Positions 33,072 through 41,943 of a DNA stretch of 48,091 nt are shown one piece after another. Both the position numbers and the translations under genes were made by a program. Numbering within the stretch: position 1 is the stretch's first letter; every line of letters starts with the position of its first letter. A model generated the notes under the pieces. It did not search any database, had not been told where the DNA came from, and saw nothing but the letters and a program-made list of their open reading frames with translations. The stretch is from Sulfurovum sp. (GTDB lineage Bacteria > Campylobacterota > Campylobacteria > Campylobacterales > Sulfurovaceae): positions 1-48,091 of the forward strand of contig JAGSGJ010000012.1 of NCBI GenBank assembly GCA_023955225.1, in the 5' to 3' direction.

Positions 33072-33959
33072 TTATGCTGTATAAAGCTGTTTAGCTTTCT
33101 GAACGTGGAAGTTAAGACCGATCTCTTTTTCTGTACATCCAAGAGCAAGGGCAACCATTTGTGGCATGTGTAAAACAGGTAGTTCTACATCACGACCCAT
33201 TACTTTACCTATACTGTCTTGATACGTATCCATTTTCAAGTGACAAAGTGGACATGGTGTTACCATGAGGTCTGCATTATTATCCATAGCGTCAAGAAGA
33301 GCATTTCCTGCCAGTACTTCTGAAGTATGGTTCGCTTGAAGCTCTACATGGAAACCACAACATTTGTTTTTACTCTCATAGTTCACGGGGTTACCCTCAA
33401 GTGCATCTATCAGACTGTCAAGTGAAGTAGGTTTGTATGGGTTTTCGTGTCCATTTGCCTCTTCATGTAATTCAGAAGGACGAATGTTATGACAACCATA
33501 GAATGGTGCGATGTTTAAGTGACTAAGCGGTGTAGTAACCTTATCTTTAACATTCTCTAAACCATACTCGTCTATAAGCGCGTAGAGAAAGTGTTTGATC
33601 TCAGATGTACCTTTGTACTGAAGTCCTACTTCTGCAAGTTTTTCGTTGACTCTTGCTTTGAGTTCCGGGTCAGTGTCAAGTGCATGTTTTGTCATAGCAG
33701 AGTTAAGCTGACATGTATTACAGATAGTGATCATCGTAAGACCCAGTTTTTCTGCGTAACAGATATTTCTAGCGTTTAGTACGTGAGCTAAAAACTCATC
33801 GAAATCTTGTAGGTGACTCGCACCACAACAAGATGCTTCTTCTAGTATAGTAATTTTTATCCCTAACTTATCAGCTACTGCAAGTGTAGATGAAAGTAAC
33901 TCAGGTGTAGACTGCTTGGCAGTACATCCTGTAAATAATGCGTAATGTAATTGGCTCAT
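33072..33959 (-). CDS. sdhE: CCG-domain membrane-associated subunit SdhE of a non-classical succinate:quinone reductase
   Basis: Two CCG domains: GCTAK...CCGASH...CNTC and YGCHN...CCGFHV...CPLC, the HdrB-like cluster-binding pattern. In Campylobacterota and archaea this subunit replaces the cytochrome b anchors of classical complex II. It is 9 bases from sdhB and forms the sdhA-sdhB-sdhE order. It passes electrons between the iron-sulfur subunit and the quinone pool. Full length (295 residues). Confidence 0.92.
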   Translation of the reverse strand: MSQLHYALFTGCTAKQSTPELLSSTLAVADKLGIKITILEEASCCGASHLQDFDEFLAHVLNARNICYAEKLGLTMITICNTCQLNSAMTKHALDTDPELKARVNEKLAEVGLQYKGTSEIKHFLYALIDEYGLENVKDKVTTPLSHLNIAPFYGCHNIRPSELHEEANGHENPYKPTSLDSLIDALEGNPVNYESKNKCCGFHVELQANHTSEVLAGNALLDAMDNNADLMVTPCPLCHLKMDTYQDSIGKVMGRDVELPVLHMPQMVALALGCTEKEIGLNFHVQKAKQLYTA

Positions 33960-33968
33960 CTGTTATCC

Positions 33969-34979
33969 TTACAGTTTATTTGTTTGTGAGATTTCAATAA
34001 GTTTTTGAACCTCGTCTAAGTTTTTGATCTTCGGAATACTGTCTATGAATGGTATACCGGAATGCCAGTGGATCTTACCCGTTTTCATCATCTTAAGTGC
34101 AGTACCCAAATGTTTATACATACCAAGGTACCCCTCAGAATAAGTAACAATATCTGCTTCATCTAAGTAACCAGTCTTCTTCATACCTCTTAAGAAACCT
34201 TCTGCGTGACGTGTAGCTACATTTGATTCTGCAACACCACGTACAAACTGTAAGTTATGAAGTTTACCGATTTTCCCGATAGGGTCAATCTCTTTTGGAC
34301 ATGCTTCTGCACACTCAAAACACTTCACACAGTCCCAAACACCTGAACCACCCTCAGCTGTGATTGCAAGACGCTCATCTCCCGCTTCATCTCTTGTGTC
34401 TACTGTAAATCTATAAGCAGCGTTGAGGGCAGCAGGTCCAAGGAATGCGTCGTTTACTTCTAAGGCAGGACAAGAGTAGTGACACGCCCCACACTGGATA
34501 CAAAGATCTGAGTCTAAGAAGTTGTTAAACTCTGCGATGCTTTGTTTACTTTCATGCTCTGGACGTGGGTCTACATCAGAAACAACATAAGGTTTCACTG
34601 CAGAGTGTTTTTCCCAGAAGTCTGATTTATCAATGATCATATCTTTAATAGCACGTTTTTTAGAACTTGGTTCTAAGGTAATGTCATTATCAAAAAGGTC
34701 AAGAAGTTCGATGGCATTTTGCTTACAAGCTAGAACTGCTTTACCATTTACTTTGATGGCACAAGCCCCACAGATACCATGTCTACATGAACGTCTGTAC
34801 GAGAAACTTCCATCATGTTCCCATTTGATACGGTTCATAAGGTCAAGTATAAGCTCATCTTTTCCTACTTCCATCTCATACTGTTTGGTATAAGGAAGGT
34901 AATCAGTCTCAGCATTAAATCTAAATGCTTTGATGGTTACTTTACGTGTTTCGTTGTTTATTATTTCACTTTTACTCAT
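33969..34979 (-). CDS. sdhB: Succinate dehydrogenase/fumarate reductase iron-sulfur subunit
   Basis: A [2Fe-2S] ferredoxin domain with C65, C70, C73 and C85 is followed by C160-x2-C163-x2-C166-x3-C170 and C217-x2-C220-x2-C223-x3-C227. The last motif has four cysteines where classical SdhB has three for a [3Fe-4S] centre. A second [4Fe-4S] cluster is therefore expected, as in the SdhE-containing enzymes. No Tat or Sec signal, so it is cytoplasmic. It sits between sdhA (9 bases) and sdhE. Confidence 0.95.
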   Translation of the reverse strand: MSKSEIINNETRKVTIKAFRFNAETDYLPYTKQYEMEVGKDELILDLMNRIKWEHDGSFSYRRSCRHGICGACAIKVNGKAVLACKQNAIELLDLFDNDITLEPSSKKRAIKDMIIDKSDFWEKHSAVKPYVVSDVDPRPEHESKQSIAEFNNFLDSDLCIQCGACHYSCPALEVNDAFLGPAALNAAYRFTVDTRDEAGDERLAITAEGGSGVWDCVKCFECAEACPKEIDPIGKIGKLHNLQFVRGVAESNVATRHAEGFLRGMKKTGYLDEADIVTYSEGYLGMYKHLGTALKMMKTGKIHWHSGIPFIDSIPKIKNLDEVQKLIEISQTNKL

Positions 34980-34988
34980 CTTGGCCTC

Positions 34989-36716
34989 CTAGTACTTTCT
35001 TTCCATAGGTTCAAACTTACCTTGAACAACTTCACCCCACTCGGTACGCACATTAAATTCTTTATCCATGTATACGTAGGTATGCTTCATAAACTTTTCA
35101 TCATTTCTTGTTGGAAAGTCTTCACGGTAGTGACCACCACGACTCTCTTCACGGTTAAGTGCTCCCACAACAACCACTTTAGAAGACTCTATCATATGTC
35201 CAAGCTCTAGTGCTTCTTGAAGGTCAGTGTTGAAAGTATTTGACTTGTCATCTATACGCACATTGTTGAACCTTACTAGTAAATCGTCTATGATGGCAAG
35301 TTGTCTTTCTAGTGATTCTTTTGTTCTAAATACACCTGCGTTTGCTGTCATACCATTTTGAAGTTCTACTCTTAGTTTTGGTATAGTCTCTACACCATTT
35401 GATGTTTTGATCTTATTCATCTCAGTGACAAATGTATCTGCATCAGATACTTGTGCTTTACGGAGTGTTGCACCTTCATCAAGTGCTTTTATCATATTTT
35501 CTCCAGCATGTCTACCAAAAAGCATTGCTTCAAGTACTGAGTTAGCACCCAAACGGTTGGCACCATGTACAGAGACACAGGCACATTCACCTGCAGCATA
35601 AAAACCTTCTACCATCTCTGTAGGTGTTTTACGTACTTGACAGTTTATGTTTGTGGGTATCCCACCCATGGAATAGTGTGCTGTAGCAGAGATGTGTATA
35701 GGCTCTTTAAGCATATCTTGCCCTTGAAACGCGATGGCAAGTTCACGAAGTTCTGGCAAACGCGTGAGGATAATCTCAGGGTCAAGATGCGTCAGGTCAA
35801 GGTTCACTGACTGACCATCTTTACCAACACCTCTACCTTGACGTACTTCTTCCATAATGGCACGAGAGACTACATCACGTGAAGCAAGCTCCATAGCATT
35901 AGGCGCATACTTAGTCATAAAACGTTCACCTTCAGAGTTAAACAGACGTCCACCTTCTCCACGTGCTGCTTCAGAGATAAGTACACCTGAGCCACCAAGT
36001 CCAGATGGATGAAACTGGACAAATTCCATATCTTCAAGAGGAAGACCATGACGTGCTACAATAGAGAGTGAATCTCCTGTATTCGCATGGGCGTTTGAGT
36101 TAAATCTAAAGAGTCTACCGTTACCGCCCGTAGCAAACATCGTTACTTTGGCATTAAATATAGCGACTTTTGAGTCTTTTATATTATACGCAACAACACC
36201 TGATACTTTACCATCCTCATAGAGTAGGTCACCTGCATACCACTCATCATATACTTCAATGCCTGCACGGTCTGCTTGTTCGTAGATAGTTTGAAGGAGA
36301 GTGAGTCCTGTTCTGTCTTTTGCGTAACATGCACGAGGTTGTGACTGCCCACCAAAAGGTCTAATGGCAATGTCACCTTCTGCATCACGAGAAAACACCG
36401 CGCCCATTCTCTCTGCCCATCTGATAGTCTCAGGTGCTTTAGAACACATAAGCTCAACACAGTCTTGGTCAGCCAAATAGTCAGAACCTTTCACTGTGTC
36501 AAATTCGTGAAGTTCAGTAGAGTCACTTTTACCAAGAGCAGCATTAATGCCCCCCTGTGCCGCGCCTGAATGTGAACGTAGTGGGTGAAGTTTAGTGATA
36601 ACAGCAGTCTTTTTACCTGCTTCTGTCAGCTCTTTTGCTGCTGCTAAACCAGCAAGACCAGAACCAACGACAACTGCGTCATATTCGTAGATTTTAATAT
36701 CTGAGTTTTTGCTCAT
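34989..36716 (-). CDS. sdhA: Succinate dehydrogenase/fumarate reductase flavoprotein subunit
   Basis: The FAD-binding GSGLAGLAAAKEL is followed by the covalent flavin site LRSHSGAAQGGIN (His), the catalytic region HPSGLGGSGVLISEAARGEGG with the active Arg, and SMGGIPTN/GANRLGANS. The start at 36716 gives MSKNSDIKIYEYDAVVVG, with GGAT 9 bases upstream. No twin-arginine signal is present, so this is the cytoplasmic SdhA type, not the periplasmic MfrA fumarate reductase found in some relatives. Direction in vivo (succinate oxidation or fumarate reduction) cannot be decided. Confidence 0.95.
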   Translation of the reverse strand: MSKNSDIKIYEYDAVVVGSGLAGLAAAKELTEAGKKTAVITKLHPLRSHSGAAQGGINAALGKSDSTELHEFDTVKGSDYLADQDCVELMCSKAPETIRWAERMGAVFSRDAEGDIAIRPFGGQSQPRACYAKDRTGLTLLQTIYEQADRAGIEVYDEWYAGDLLYEDGKVSGVVAYNIKDSKVAIFNAKVTMFATGGNGRLFRFNSNAHANTGDSLSIVARHGLPLEDMEFVQFHPSGLGGSGVLISEAARGEGGRLFNSEGERFMTKYAPNAMELASRDVVSRAIMEEVRQGRGVGKDGQSVNLDLTHLDPEIILTRLPELRELAIAFQGQDMLKEPIHISATAHYSMGGIPTNINCQVRKTPTEMVEGFYAAGECACVSVHGANRLGANSVLEAMLFGRHAGENMIKALDEGATLRKAQVSDADTFVTEMNKIKTSNGVETIPKLRVELQNGMTANAGVFRTKESLERQLAIIDDLLVRFNNVRIDDKSNTFNTDLQEALELGHMIESSKVVVVGALNREESRGGHYREDFPTRNDEKFMKHTYVYMDKEFNVRTEWGEVVQGKFEPMERKY

Positions 36717-36826
36717 AGTATCTATATCCTTTTGTATACAATTTGCTTTTATCATATCTATTTAAGCATTAATTTTGGTTATAAAATAGGAGTTTAACGG
36801 ATTAAACGTGAAGAGGTGTATAGTTT

Positions 36827-36855
36827 AGTAGCGTGGCATTTCTGCCAGCACTACT
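36827..36855. other. Stem-loop between the SdhB-like gene and sdhA
   Basis: AGTAGCGTGGC and GCCAGCACTACT pair with a small internal mismatch around a 6-base loop. It lies just after the stop of the upstream gene and ~110 bases before sdhA. It may be a terminator or attenuator allowing different levels of the two. Confidence 0.45.
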
Positions 36856-36861
36856 TGTTGA

Positions 36862-37929
36862 TTATGCTGCGATAGAACTTACTTGAGCAACAAAGTCCTC
36901 AGCAGAAATAAGTTCTAAACCTATCATCTTCCTACCTATCGTTTTTTCTATAGTAGAAAAGTTTTTCTTGAACATGTCAAGTACAGCAACATCTTCGACC
37001 ACAAGAACTTCAACCCCACTGTCATAAGCATCTAAAAGTATTGTTCCTGCCTTATTTAATGCGAGGTCCTTGTTATCTTCCAATATGCTAAGTCCAGAAA
37101 GCTTACCTGATTTTGAGAAGTGAACAGCTTTCATACCCATTTCACCAATCAACTTGTGCATTGCATCATGAGAAGCTAGAGCACAATAATGTGCTACCTG
37201 TTTATCTTCTATATCTTCAATAGTCTCTACAGCTCTTTTTGGTACAACAACTTCAATCTCTTTTTCCTCTTTTTTAGAAAAACGTGCTATAAGTTGTGCA
37301 CATAGAGAAGGTCCTTTTTCTGGTTTAGCCATAGCTTTGAGCTCATCTATCGTTGCAGTATGATCTTGAGCGTTAAAAAGGTTATTTTCATATTCACAGT
37401 CAAACAGCCCAGAGTGAACAGAAGTGATAACTTCAAGTATGGCTTCAGTATGCTCTGACCCTTCTGTGATCATTTTATGTGCCAAAACAAGTACTGCATC
37501 ACCGATGTACTCACGGTCAAAGTTTTCAGTTTCTGATGCATAATGAAGTGCATACAATGTTTTGTAGTATTTTAAATCTGACTCTGAAGCATATGGCGCT
37601 AAAAGTTCAAAACTTTTCATAAAGTCATTGTCATTGATCTTAAGTCCATCATTTGAACGGTAGCTGCTTACAGGATCTATCTGTAGAAATGTTCCGAGTC
37701 TCTCCACTAAAGACGAAACAGATTGTTTCGCATCTACAACAAGCCCATTGATCTTCATGACAAGCTTTTGCTTAGGGTAACTGAAGTTTTCATTTTTTTC
37801 TTGTATCTGTACAAGTAAGTCTTTAGCTGTTGCCTCAGCGTCTACTTTAATGTTGAAGTTTTTGTAATAAGGTAGATAGTCTGTTTTAGCATTAAAAAAG
37901 AATGCTCTTATTTCAAGTTTGTATGACAT
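36862..37929 (-). CDS. Cysteine-poor SdhB-like protein of unknown function
   Basis: The N-terminus LEIRAFFFNAKTDYLPYYKNF closely parallels SdhB (VTIKAFRFNAETDYLPYTKQY), and the following ~85 residues have the length of its ferredoxin domain. All [2Fe-2S] cysteines are missing, as are both later 4-Cys clusters; a trace may remain in SGLFDCEYENN. The C-terminal ~110 residues (HYCALASHDAMHKLIGEM...) form another domain I do not recognise. I recall a Campylobacterota-specific domain of unknown function (perhaps DUF5644) in such a position, but cannot confirm it. It lies upstream of sdhA in the same direction and may be an assembly or regulatory partner of the SdhABE complex. Confidence 0.7.
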   Translation of the reverse strand: MSYKLEIRAFFFNAKTDYLPYYKNFNIKVDAEATAKDLLVQIQEKNENFSYPKQKLVMKINGLVVDAKQSVSSLVERLGTFLQIDPVSSYRSNDGLKINDNDFMKSFELLAPYASESDLKYYKTLYALHYASETENFDREYIGDAVLVLAHKMITEGSEHTEAILEVITSVHSGLFDCEYENNLFNAQDHTATIDELKAMAKPEKGPSLCAQLIARFSKKEEKEIEVVVPKRAVETIEDIEDKQVAHYCALASHDAMHKLIGEMGMKAVHFSKSGKLSGLSILEDNKDLALNKAGTILLDAYDSGVEVLVVEDVAVLDMFKKNFSTIEKTIGRKMIGLELISAEDFVAQVSSIAA

Positions 37930-38118
37930 AGGTATTTCCTTAATAAATATTCATTTCAGTATAGCTTATAGTGCTATGAATGAGACTATTTAACTCTTAC
38001 TAAAGCAAAAACACTTTAAGTATGTTACAATTTTACCAATTATAAAAATTCAAGCGTTAAAACGCAGTGCAATAAATCACTAAATGATTTATGTAAAACT
38101 CTATTCAGGACAAAAGAT
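37930..38118. other. Divergent intergenic region before thiL
   Basis: 189 bases with outward promoters presumably for the SdhB-like gene (left) and thiL (right). A direct short duplication ATAAATCACTAAATGATTTATG around 38070-38092 includes the dyad ATAAATCA/TGATTTAT. Confidence 0.4.
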
Positions 38119-38952
38119 ATGCCAAAACAGGATAAAGAACACTACCTCATAAACAGTCTAAGTTCAAAACATATTGGTGATGATGCTGCAGTGATAGGCG
38201 ACACGCTTTACAGCATGGATGCTTTTTTTGAAGATGTACATTTCAAGCTGGAATGGATGAGCATAGCACAAATAGGACGTAAAGCGATGCTTATAAATCT
38301 CTCAGATGCCATTGCTATGAATGCCCAGCCACAGTTTGCTCTTGTCACTGTCTCAATCCCTAAAGAGATGACAGAATCAGAGATAGATGAACTCACACAA
38401 AGTATGGAAAATACAGCCAAAGAGTATAACTGTGAAATCATAGGTGGTGATACAATTGGAGGAGATAAACTACATCTTTCCATTACTATCATTTCCAAAA
38501 GTGATACACCACTTTTACGTACGGGTTTAAAAGTAGGTGATCTCTTAGCATATACGGGAACATTGGGTGAGAGTAAACGGGACTTGGATGCACTTTCTAA
38601 AGGTGAAAAAGTAGCCAATGACTCCCGCTTTTTTGAGCCTAGGTTACGAGTAGACTTTGTAGCTAAGGCAAGACCTTTTTTACGTACAGGAATGGACATC
38701 TCAGATGGACTTTTCTGTGATACTAACAAGATGTTAGATATTAATAAATATGGATTTGATAAGTTTGAAGACATAGACGATGAAATAGGACGTAGCGGGG
38801 AAGAGTATGAAATGCTCGTTAGCTTTGCACCGGAACATTATGGTGATGTTATGGAGATTTCAGAATCTACAAATACACCTTTAACTGTGTTTGCAAAAGT
38901 GGCTACAAACAGTGATAGATATACCTGTAAAAGTCATCATTTTCAGTCATAA
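38119..38952 (+). CDS. thiL: Thiamine-monophosphate kinase
   Basis: Phosphorylates thiamine monophosphate to the coenzyme thiamine diphosphate. Typical ThiL elements are IGDDAAVIG, FFEDVHFKLEWMS, GRKAMLINLSDAIAMNA, IIGGDTIGGDKLHLSI, GTLGESKRDL and MDISDGLFCD. At 277 residues it is shorter than E. coli ThiL (~325), mostly at the N-terminus, as seen in related epsilon-type proteins. AGGAC lies before the ATG. Single gene. Confidence 0.93.
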   Translation: MPKQDKEHYLINSLSSKHIGDDAAVIGDTLYSMDAFFEDVHFKLEWMSIAQIGRKAMLINLSDAIAMNAQPQFALVTVSIPKEMTESEIDELTQSMENTAKEYNCEIIGGDTIGGDKLHLSITIISKSDTPLLRTGLKVGDLLAYTGTLGESKRDLDALSKGEKVANDSRFFEPRLRVDFVAKARPFLRTGMDISDGLFCDTNKMLDINKYGFDKFEDIDDEIGRSGEEYEMLVSFAPEHYGDVMEISESTNTPLTVFAKVATNSDRYTCKSHHFQS

Positions 38953-38961
38953 AAAAAGATA

Positions 38962-39573
38962 CTAATTTTCTTGCCATTTAGTCTTCATTTTTCGCCTAAA
39001 TGATTCATGTACTTCTTCTATAAGTTTCTTTGCTTCATTCTCATAAACAAAGACTCCTTTATACTCATTTTCGACTGATTTAACATAGGAGTTAAGTGCT
39101 TCTTTTTCGCTATCAGTTTTAGGAGGAGTAAAAAGGTACTTCATCGCACTCTCTTTGTCATAACTTTTTCTAGCAGTCTCGATATACACTTTACTTGATT
39201 TTAGTACTACTGTATGATTGGGAAGCATCTCATAGCGCTGTATTCTTGCACCATAAGGGCTATCATAGGCTTTTCCTTTTCTATTCCAAAAACTATAGAG
39301 TGTGATCTTAGTACCATTAATTTCATAGCTACCATCCTGCATACTTTGGTCTGAACATGTTCCTGTACGGTCTTTGAGAATGAGGCTTAGAACAAAGCTA
39401 AGGTCATTATTGTGTTCATCTTTGTAAAACTTCATCACTTCACCTTTAGAGTCATAGATAATATATGCTTCAGTAACAATGCTGAAATCCTGGTTTTTGA
39501 TGGTGATGTGTTTAAGCTCAGCCGTCCCAAAAAGTATACTTGTAATAAATAGCATAAGTAAAAATAGTTTCAT
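38962..39573 (-). CDS. Secreted protein of unknown function
   Basis: A signal peptide (MKLFLLMLFITSILFGTAE) is followed by ~185 residues with a predicted beta-rich middle (SYEINGTKITLYSFWNRKG) and a charged helical C-terminus (FRRKMKTKWQEN). Two cysteines in or near GTCSDQ are the only notable residues. Not recognised. Its ATG overlaps the stop of the flavin oxidoreductase gene by 4 bases, so they are co-translated with gph, perhaps by coincidence. Confidence 0.6.
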   Translation of the reverse strand: MKLFLLMLFITSILFGTAELKHITIKNQDFSIVTEAYIIYDSKGEVMKFYKDEHNNDLSFVLSLILKDRTGTCSDQSMQDGSYEINGTKITLYSFWNRKGKAYDSPYGARIQRYEMLPNHTVVLKSSKVYIETARKSYDKESAMKYLFTPPKTDSEKEALNSYVKSVENEYKGVFVYENEAKKLIEEVHESFRRKMKTKWQEN

Positions 39574-41024
39574 AGTATTTTCTCCGATATATTTCTATTA
39601 GCTAAAGCAGATGGGTAGTCACGTTTTTCTGCTATAGATTCTGCTCTTTTTCTTAGTGTATCTTCATCTAACTGTATAGCGTGTGAAAAGTCACGTTTAC
39701 CTATAGTATTGACTTCTAGGTATCCCAATTCAACGAATTGTTTCGTAATAGAATCTATCATATCTAATACTGAAGAGACTTTGACTATCTCGCATCTGGC
39801 ATAACGTTTGCGAGGGAAGGAGACTTCCGCTACACGTAAAGTTGGGTCATCACCGGGGATTTGCTGTGCACCAAAAAGTGGTTTACTCCCTACAGTGGCT
39901 GTAGAAAAAGAGGGAATATACTGAGAGAGGTGTTCAATTGCAGCCTTTGTACGTTTTTGTGTCTCCTCCTGTGTCCAAGATTTCTCTATCTTATCGATAA
40001 AGTCTTGACCTAATCTAGGTTGGCAACTTACAAGAGAATTGGCAACAAGACCATCTTCATAGAGTGTGATGTCTTTGGTCATGCCATGCAGTTGAAAATA
40101 CCCGCCAGGGTAGGGAGTAAACTGTCCCATTCCTTGGGGGGTACCACGTTCTCCATGAAAGACAACTTCCGGAAATTGTGTATCATCACATCCATTCCAG
40201 TGACTTACATAGGCTGCTTTGAACTCTACCATAGACTTACAAGGTGCTCCCAACAGATCATCTATTTTTCCTGTTCTAAAGCCTGCAGCATTAATAAGAT
40301 AATCAAAAGATTCTGTATGTCCAACATCTTCCTTCACATAAGAGATATTCCAACCTTCAGTTGGAAAGTTTTGTTGTACATCATGAACTATGCTAAGCGT
40401 ATGAAGTGTCGCGGAGTCTAGGTTTTCAAGAGTCATTGCAGCACCTGCAGCAAGTCTAAAGAGGTTTAGTCCATACTCTTGAACCATGATAAGAGGAAAC
40501 TGTACTTTATTTAAGTCGATGTTTTTCGCTACTGGTACCATCCACTCATCAGAGGTTTTAGGCGTTTTAACCAATTCTTTTTCTCTTAGCAGTGCTATTT
40601 CTTCTTTTGTGTAGACTTGATAATAATTTTCTGGTTTTCCGAGTACTTCATTCTTACTGTCTTTAGCGATATGAGCTTTATATTCATCTGTCAGTAACTT
40701 AAGTCGTGGCAGTAGTGCCTCAGGGGTAGAACTGTCAGTCGTTGGCAATACTATTACCGTAGGTCTATAGTCCACAACAAAAGGATAAAAGCGTAAAAAG
40801 TCTATAGATTGTTTAAGTAAAGTGATACACTGCGCATCAGAGATCTCACGATAGAGATTGCCTCCTGCATGTAAATGACACCACGGAGGTCCACTCACTA
40901 AACTTGCATCTTTTTCAAACAGTGTCACATTTAGCCCAAGCTGACCAAAATAAAGTGCTGCACTTGCTCCTGCAACACCTCCCCCTATGATGGCAATTTT
41001 TGCTTTATTGTCTATAGTACTCAT
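39570..41024 (-). CDS. FAD-dependent oxidoreductase (DAO family)
   Basis: A Rossmann FAD site IAIIGGGVAGASAALYFGQLGLNVTLFEKD at the N-terminus is followed by SGPPWCHLHAGGNLYREI and the later FDYLINAAGFRTG and HGERGTPQGMGQFTPYPGGYFQLHG. The overall 484-residue layout is that of amino-acid/2-hydroxy-acid oxidases of the DAO superfamily, with L-2-hydroxyglutarate or malate:quinone-type enzymes as loose relatives. The substrate is not identifiable. Its start overlaps the gph stop by 4 bases. Confidence 0.75.
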   Translation of the reverse strand: MSTIDNKAKIAIIGGGVAGASAALYFGQLGLNVTLFEKDASLVSGPPWCHLHAGGNLYREISDAQCITLLKQSIDFLRFYPFVVDYRPTVIVLPTTDSSTPEALLPRLKLLTDEYKAHIAKDSKNEVLGKPENYYQVYTKEEIALLREKELVKTPKTSDEWMVPVAKNIDLNKVQFPLIMVQEYGLNLFRLAAGAAMTLENLDSATLHTLSIVHDVQQNFPTEGWNISYVKEDVGHTESFDYLINAAGFRTGKIDDLLGAPCKSMVEFKAAYVSHWNGCDDTQFPEVVFHGERGTPQGMGQFTPYPGGYFQLHGMTKDITLYEDGLVANSLVSCQPRLGQDFIDKIEKSWTQEETQKRTKAAIEHLSQYIPSFSTATVGSKPLFGAQQIPGDDPTLRVAEVSFPRKRYARCEIVKVSSVLDMIDSITKQFVELGYLEVNTIGKRDFSHAIQLDEDTLRKRAESIAEKRDYPSALANRNISEKIL

Positions 41025-41701
41025 AGCAGTTCAAGTAACTCCGAAAAATCATCTATTATGACTGTGGGCTTATACACAGCAATATCTTCACCATAATTAT
41101 AGCCATACGTCACACCGATACTTTGTATACCCGCTTCGTTTGCAGCTAAGATATCATTTTTCGAGTCACCAACCATCACACATTGTTCAACGCTGACATT
41201 CATCTCTGCACAGACATGCAGTAAAGGCAAAGGATCTGGTTTCTTTTTGTCTAGACTGTCTCCACCTAAACAAAATTCAAATAATGCATCAAGCTCTAAA
41301 CCTTTTAAAATAGGTGCAACAAAATCAAATGGTTTATTGGTCACAATGACCAAACTGTATCCTTCTGCTTTTAACCTATGCAAAGTACTAGATACATTTG
41401 GATACATCACTGTATCCAGACATAGATTTTGTGCATAAAAAGTCAAAAAGATATCTAATGCTTTGGTAAACAAATCTGGGTCAAGATATTCATCTATATC
41501 TGTCTGTCCAGATAAAGCTCGTTTTACCAGTACTTGTGCACCATTACCCACCCAATAACGGATCGTATCATCACTAAAAGTCTCACGGTTTAGTGTCTCT
41601 AACATGTGATTCACGGCTAATGCCAAATCAGGAGCACTGTCGATCAGTGTGCCATCCAGGTCAAATAGTATAATCTCTTTATTGTCAAACTTCAAATTCA
41701 A
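41021..41701 (-). CDS. gph: Phosphoglycolate phosphatase (HAD family)
   Basis: HAD motif I LFDLDGTLIDSAPDLALAVN, motif II VIVTNKP, motif III lysine in KKKPDPLPLL and motif IV MVGDSKNDILAANEAG are all intact. The order and length (226 residues) match Gph, which clears phosphoglycolate. Related HAD phosphatases such as PpaX or MupP remain possible. It is first in a three-gene minus-strand unit. Confidence 0.87.
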   Translation of the reverse strand: MNLKFDNKEIILFDLDGTLIDSAPDLALAVNHMLETLNRETFSDDTIRYWVGNGAQVLVKRALSGQTDIDEYLDPDLFTKALDIFLTFYAQNLCLDTVMYPNVSSTLHRLKAEGYSLVIVTNKPFDFVAPILKGLELDALFEFCLGGDSLDKKKPDPLPLLHVCAEMNVSVEQCVMVGDSKNDILAANEAGIQSIGVTYGYNYGEDIAVYKPTVIIDDFSELLELL

Positions 41702-41943
41702 AACCTTACTCTCATTTGCTAATGCATAACTTATTTATATCATTTAAGTTGATTATACATTTTTTATCTAAAAATGCTTAATGAGGAGAAAATATGTGAC
41801 TTAATGCTATATGAGTGTTACATAACTGTTATGGCTGTTATTAGATGAAGTTCTTCTATAATCCAATATAATGCAATCTCTTTAAGATACGTAATTAATC
41901 ACTTTTCAGATAAAATACAAGCAATAAACACAGAAAGAAGCCC
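41702..41943. other. Divergent intergenic region between gph and truD
   Basis: 242 AT-rich bases with no gene. Candidate -10 elements include AATATAATG near 41867 for truD. Nothing else recognised. Confidence 0.4.

Noticed and set aside
34989..36716. Periplasmic methylmenaquinol:fumarate reductase MfrA
   Set aside because: The protein has no twin-arginine signal and the start region is cytoplasmic in character.
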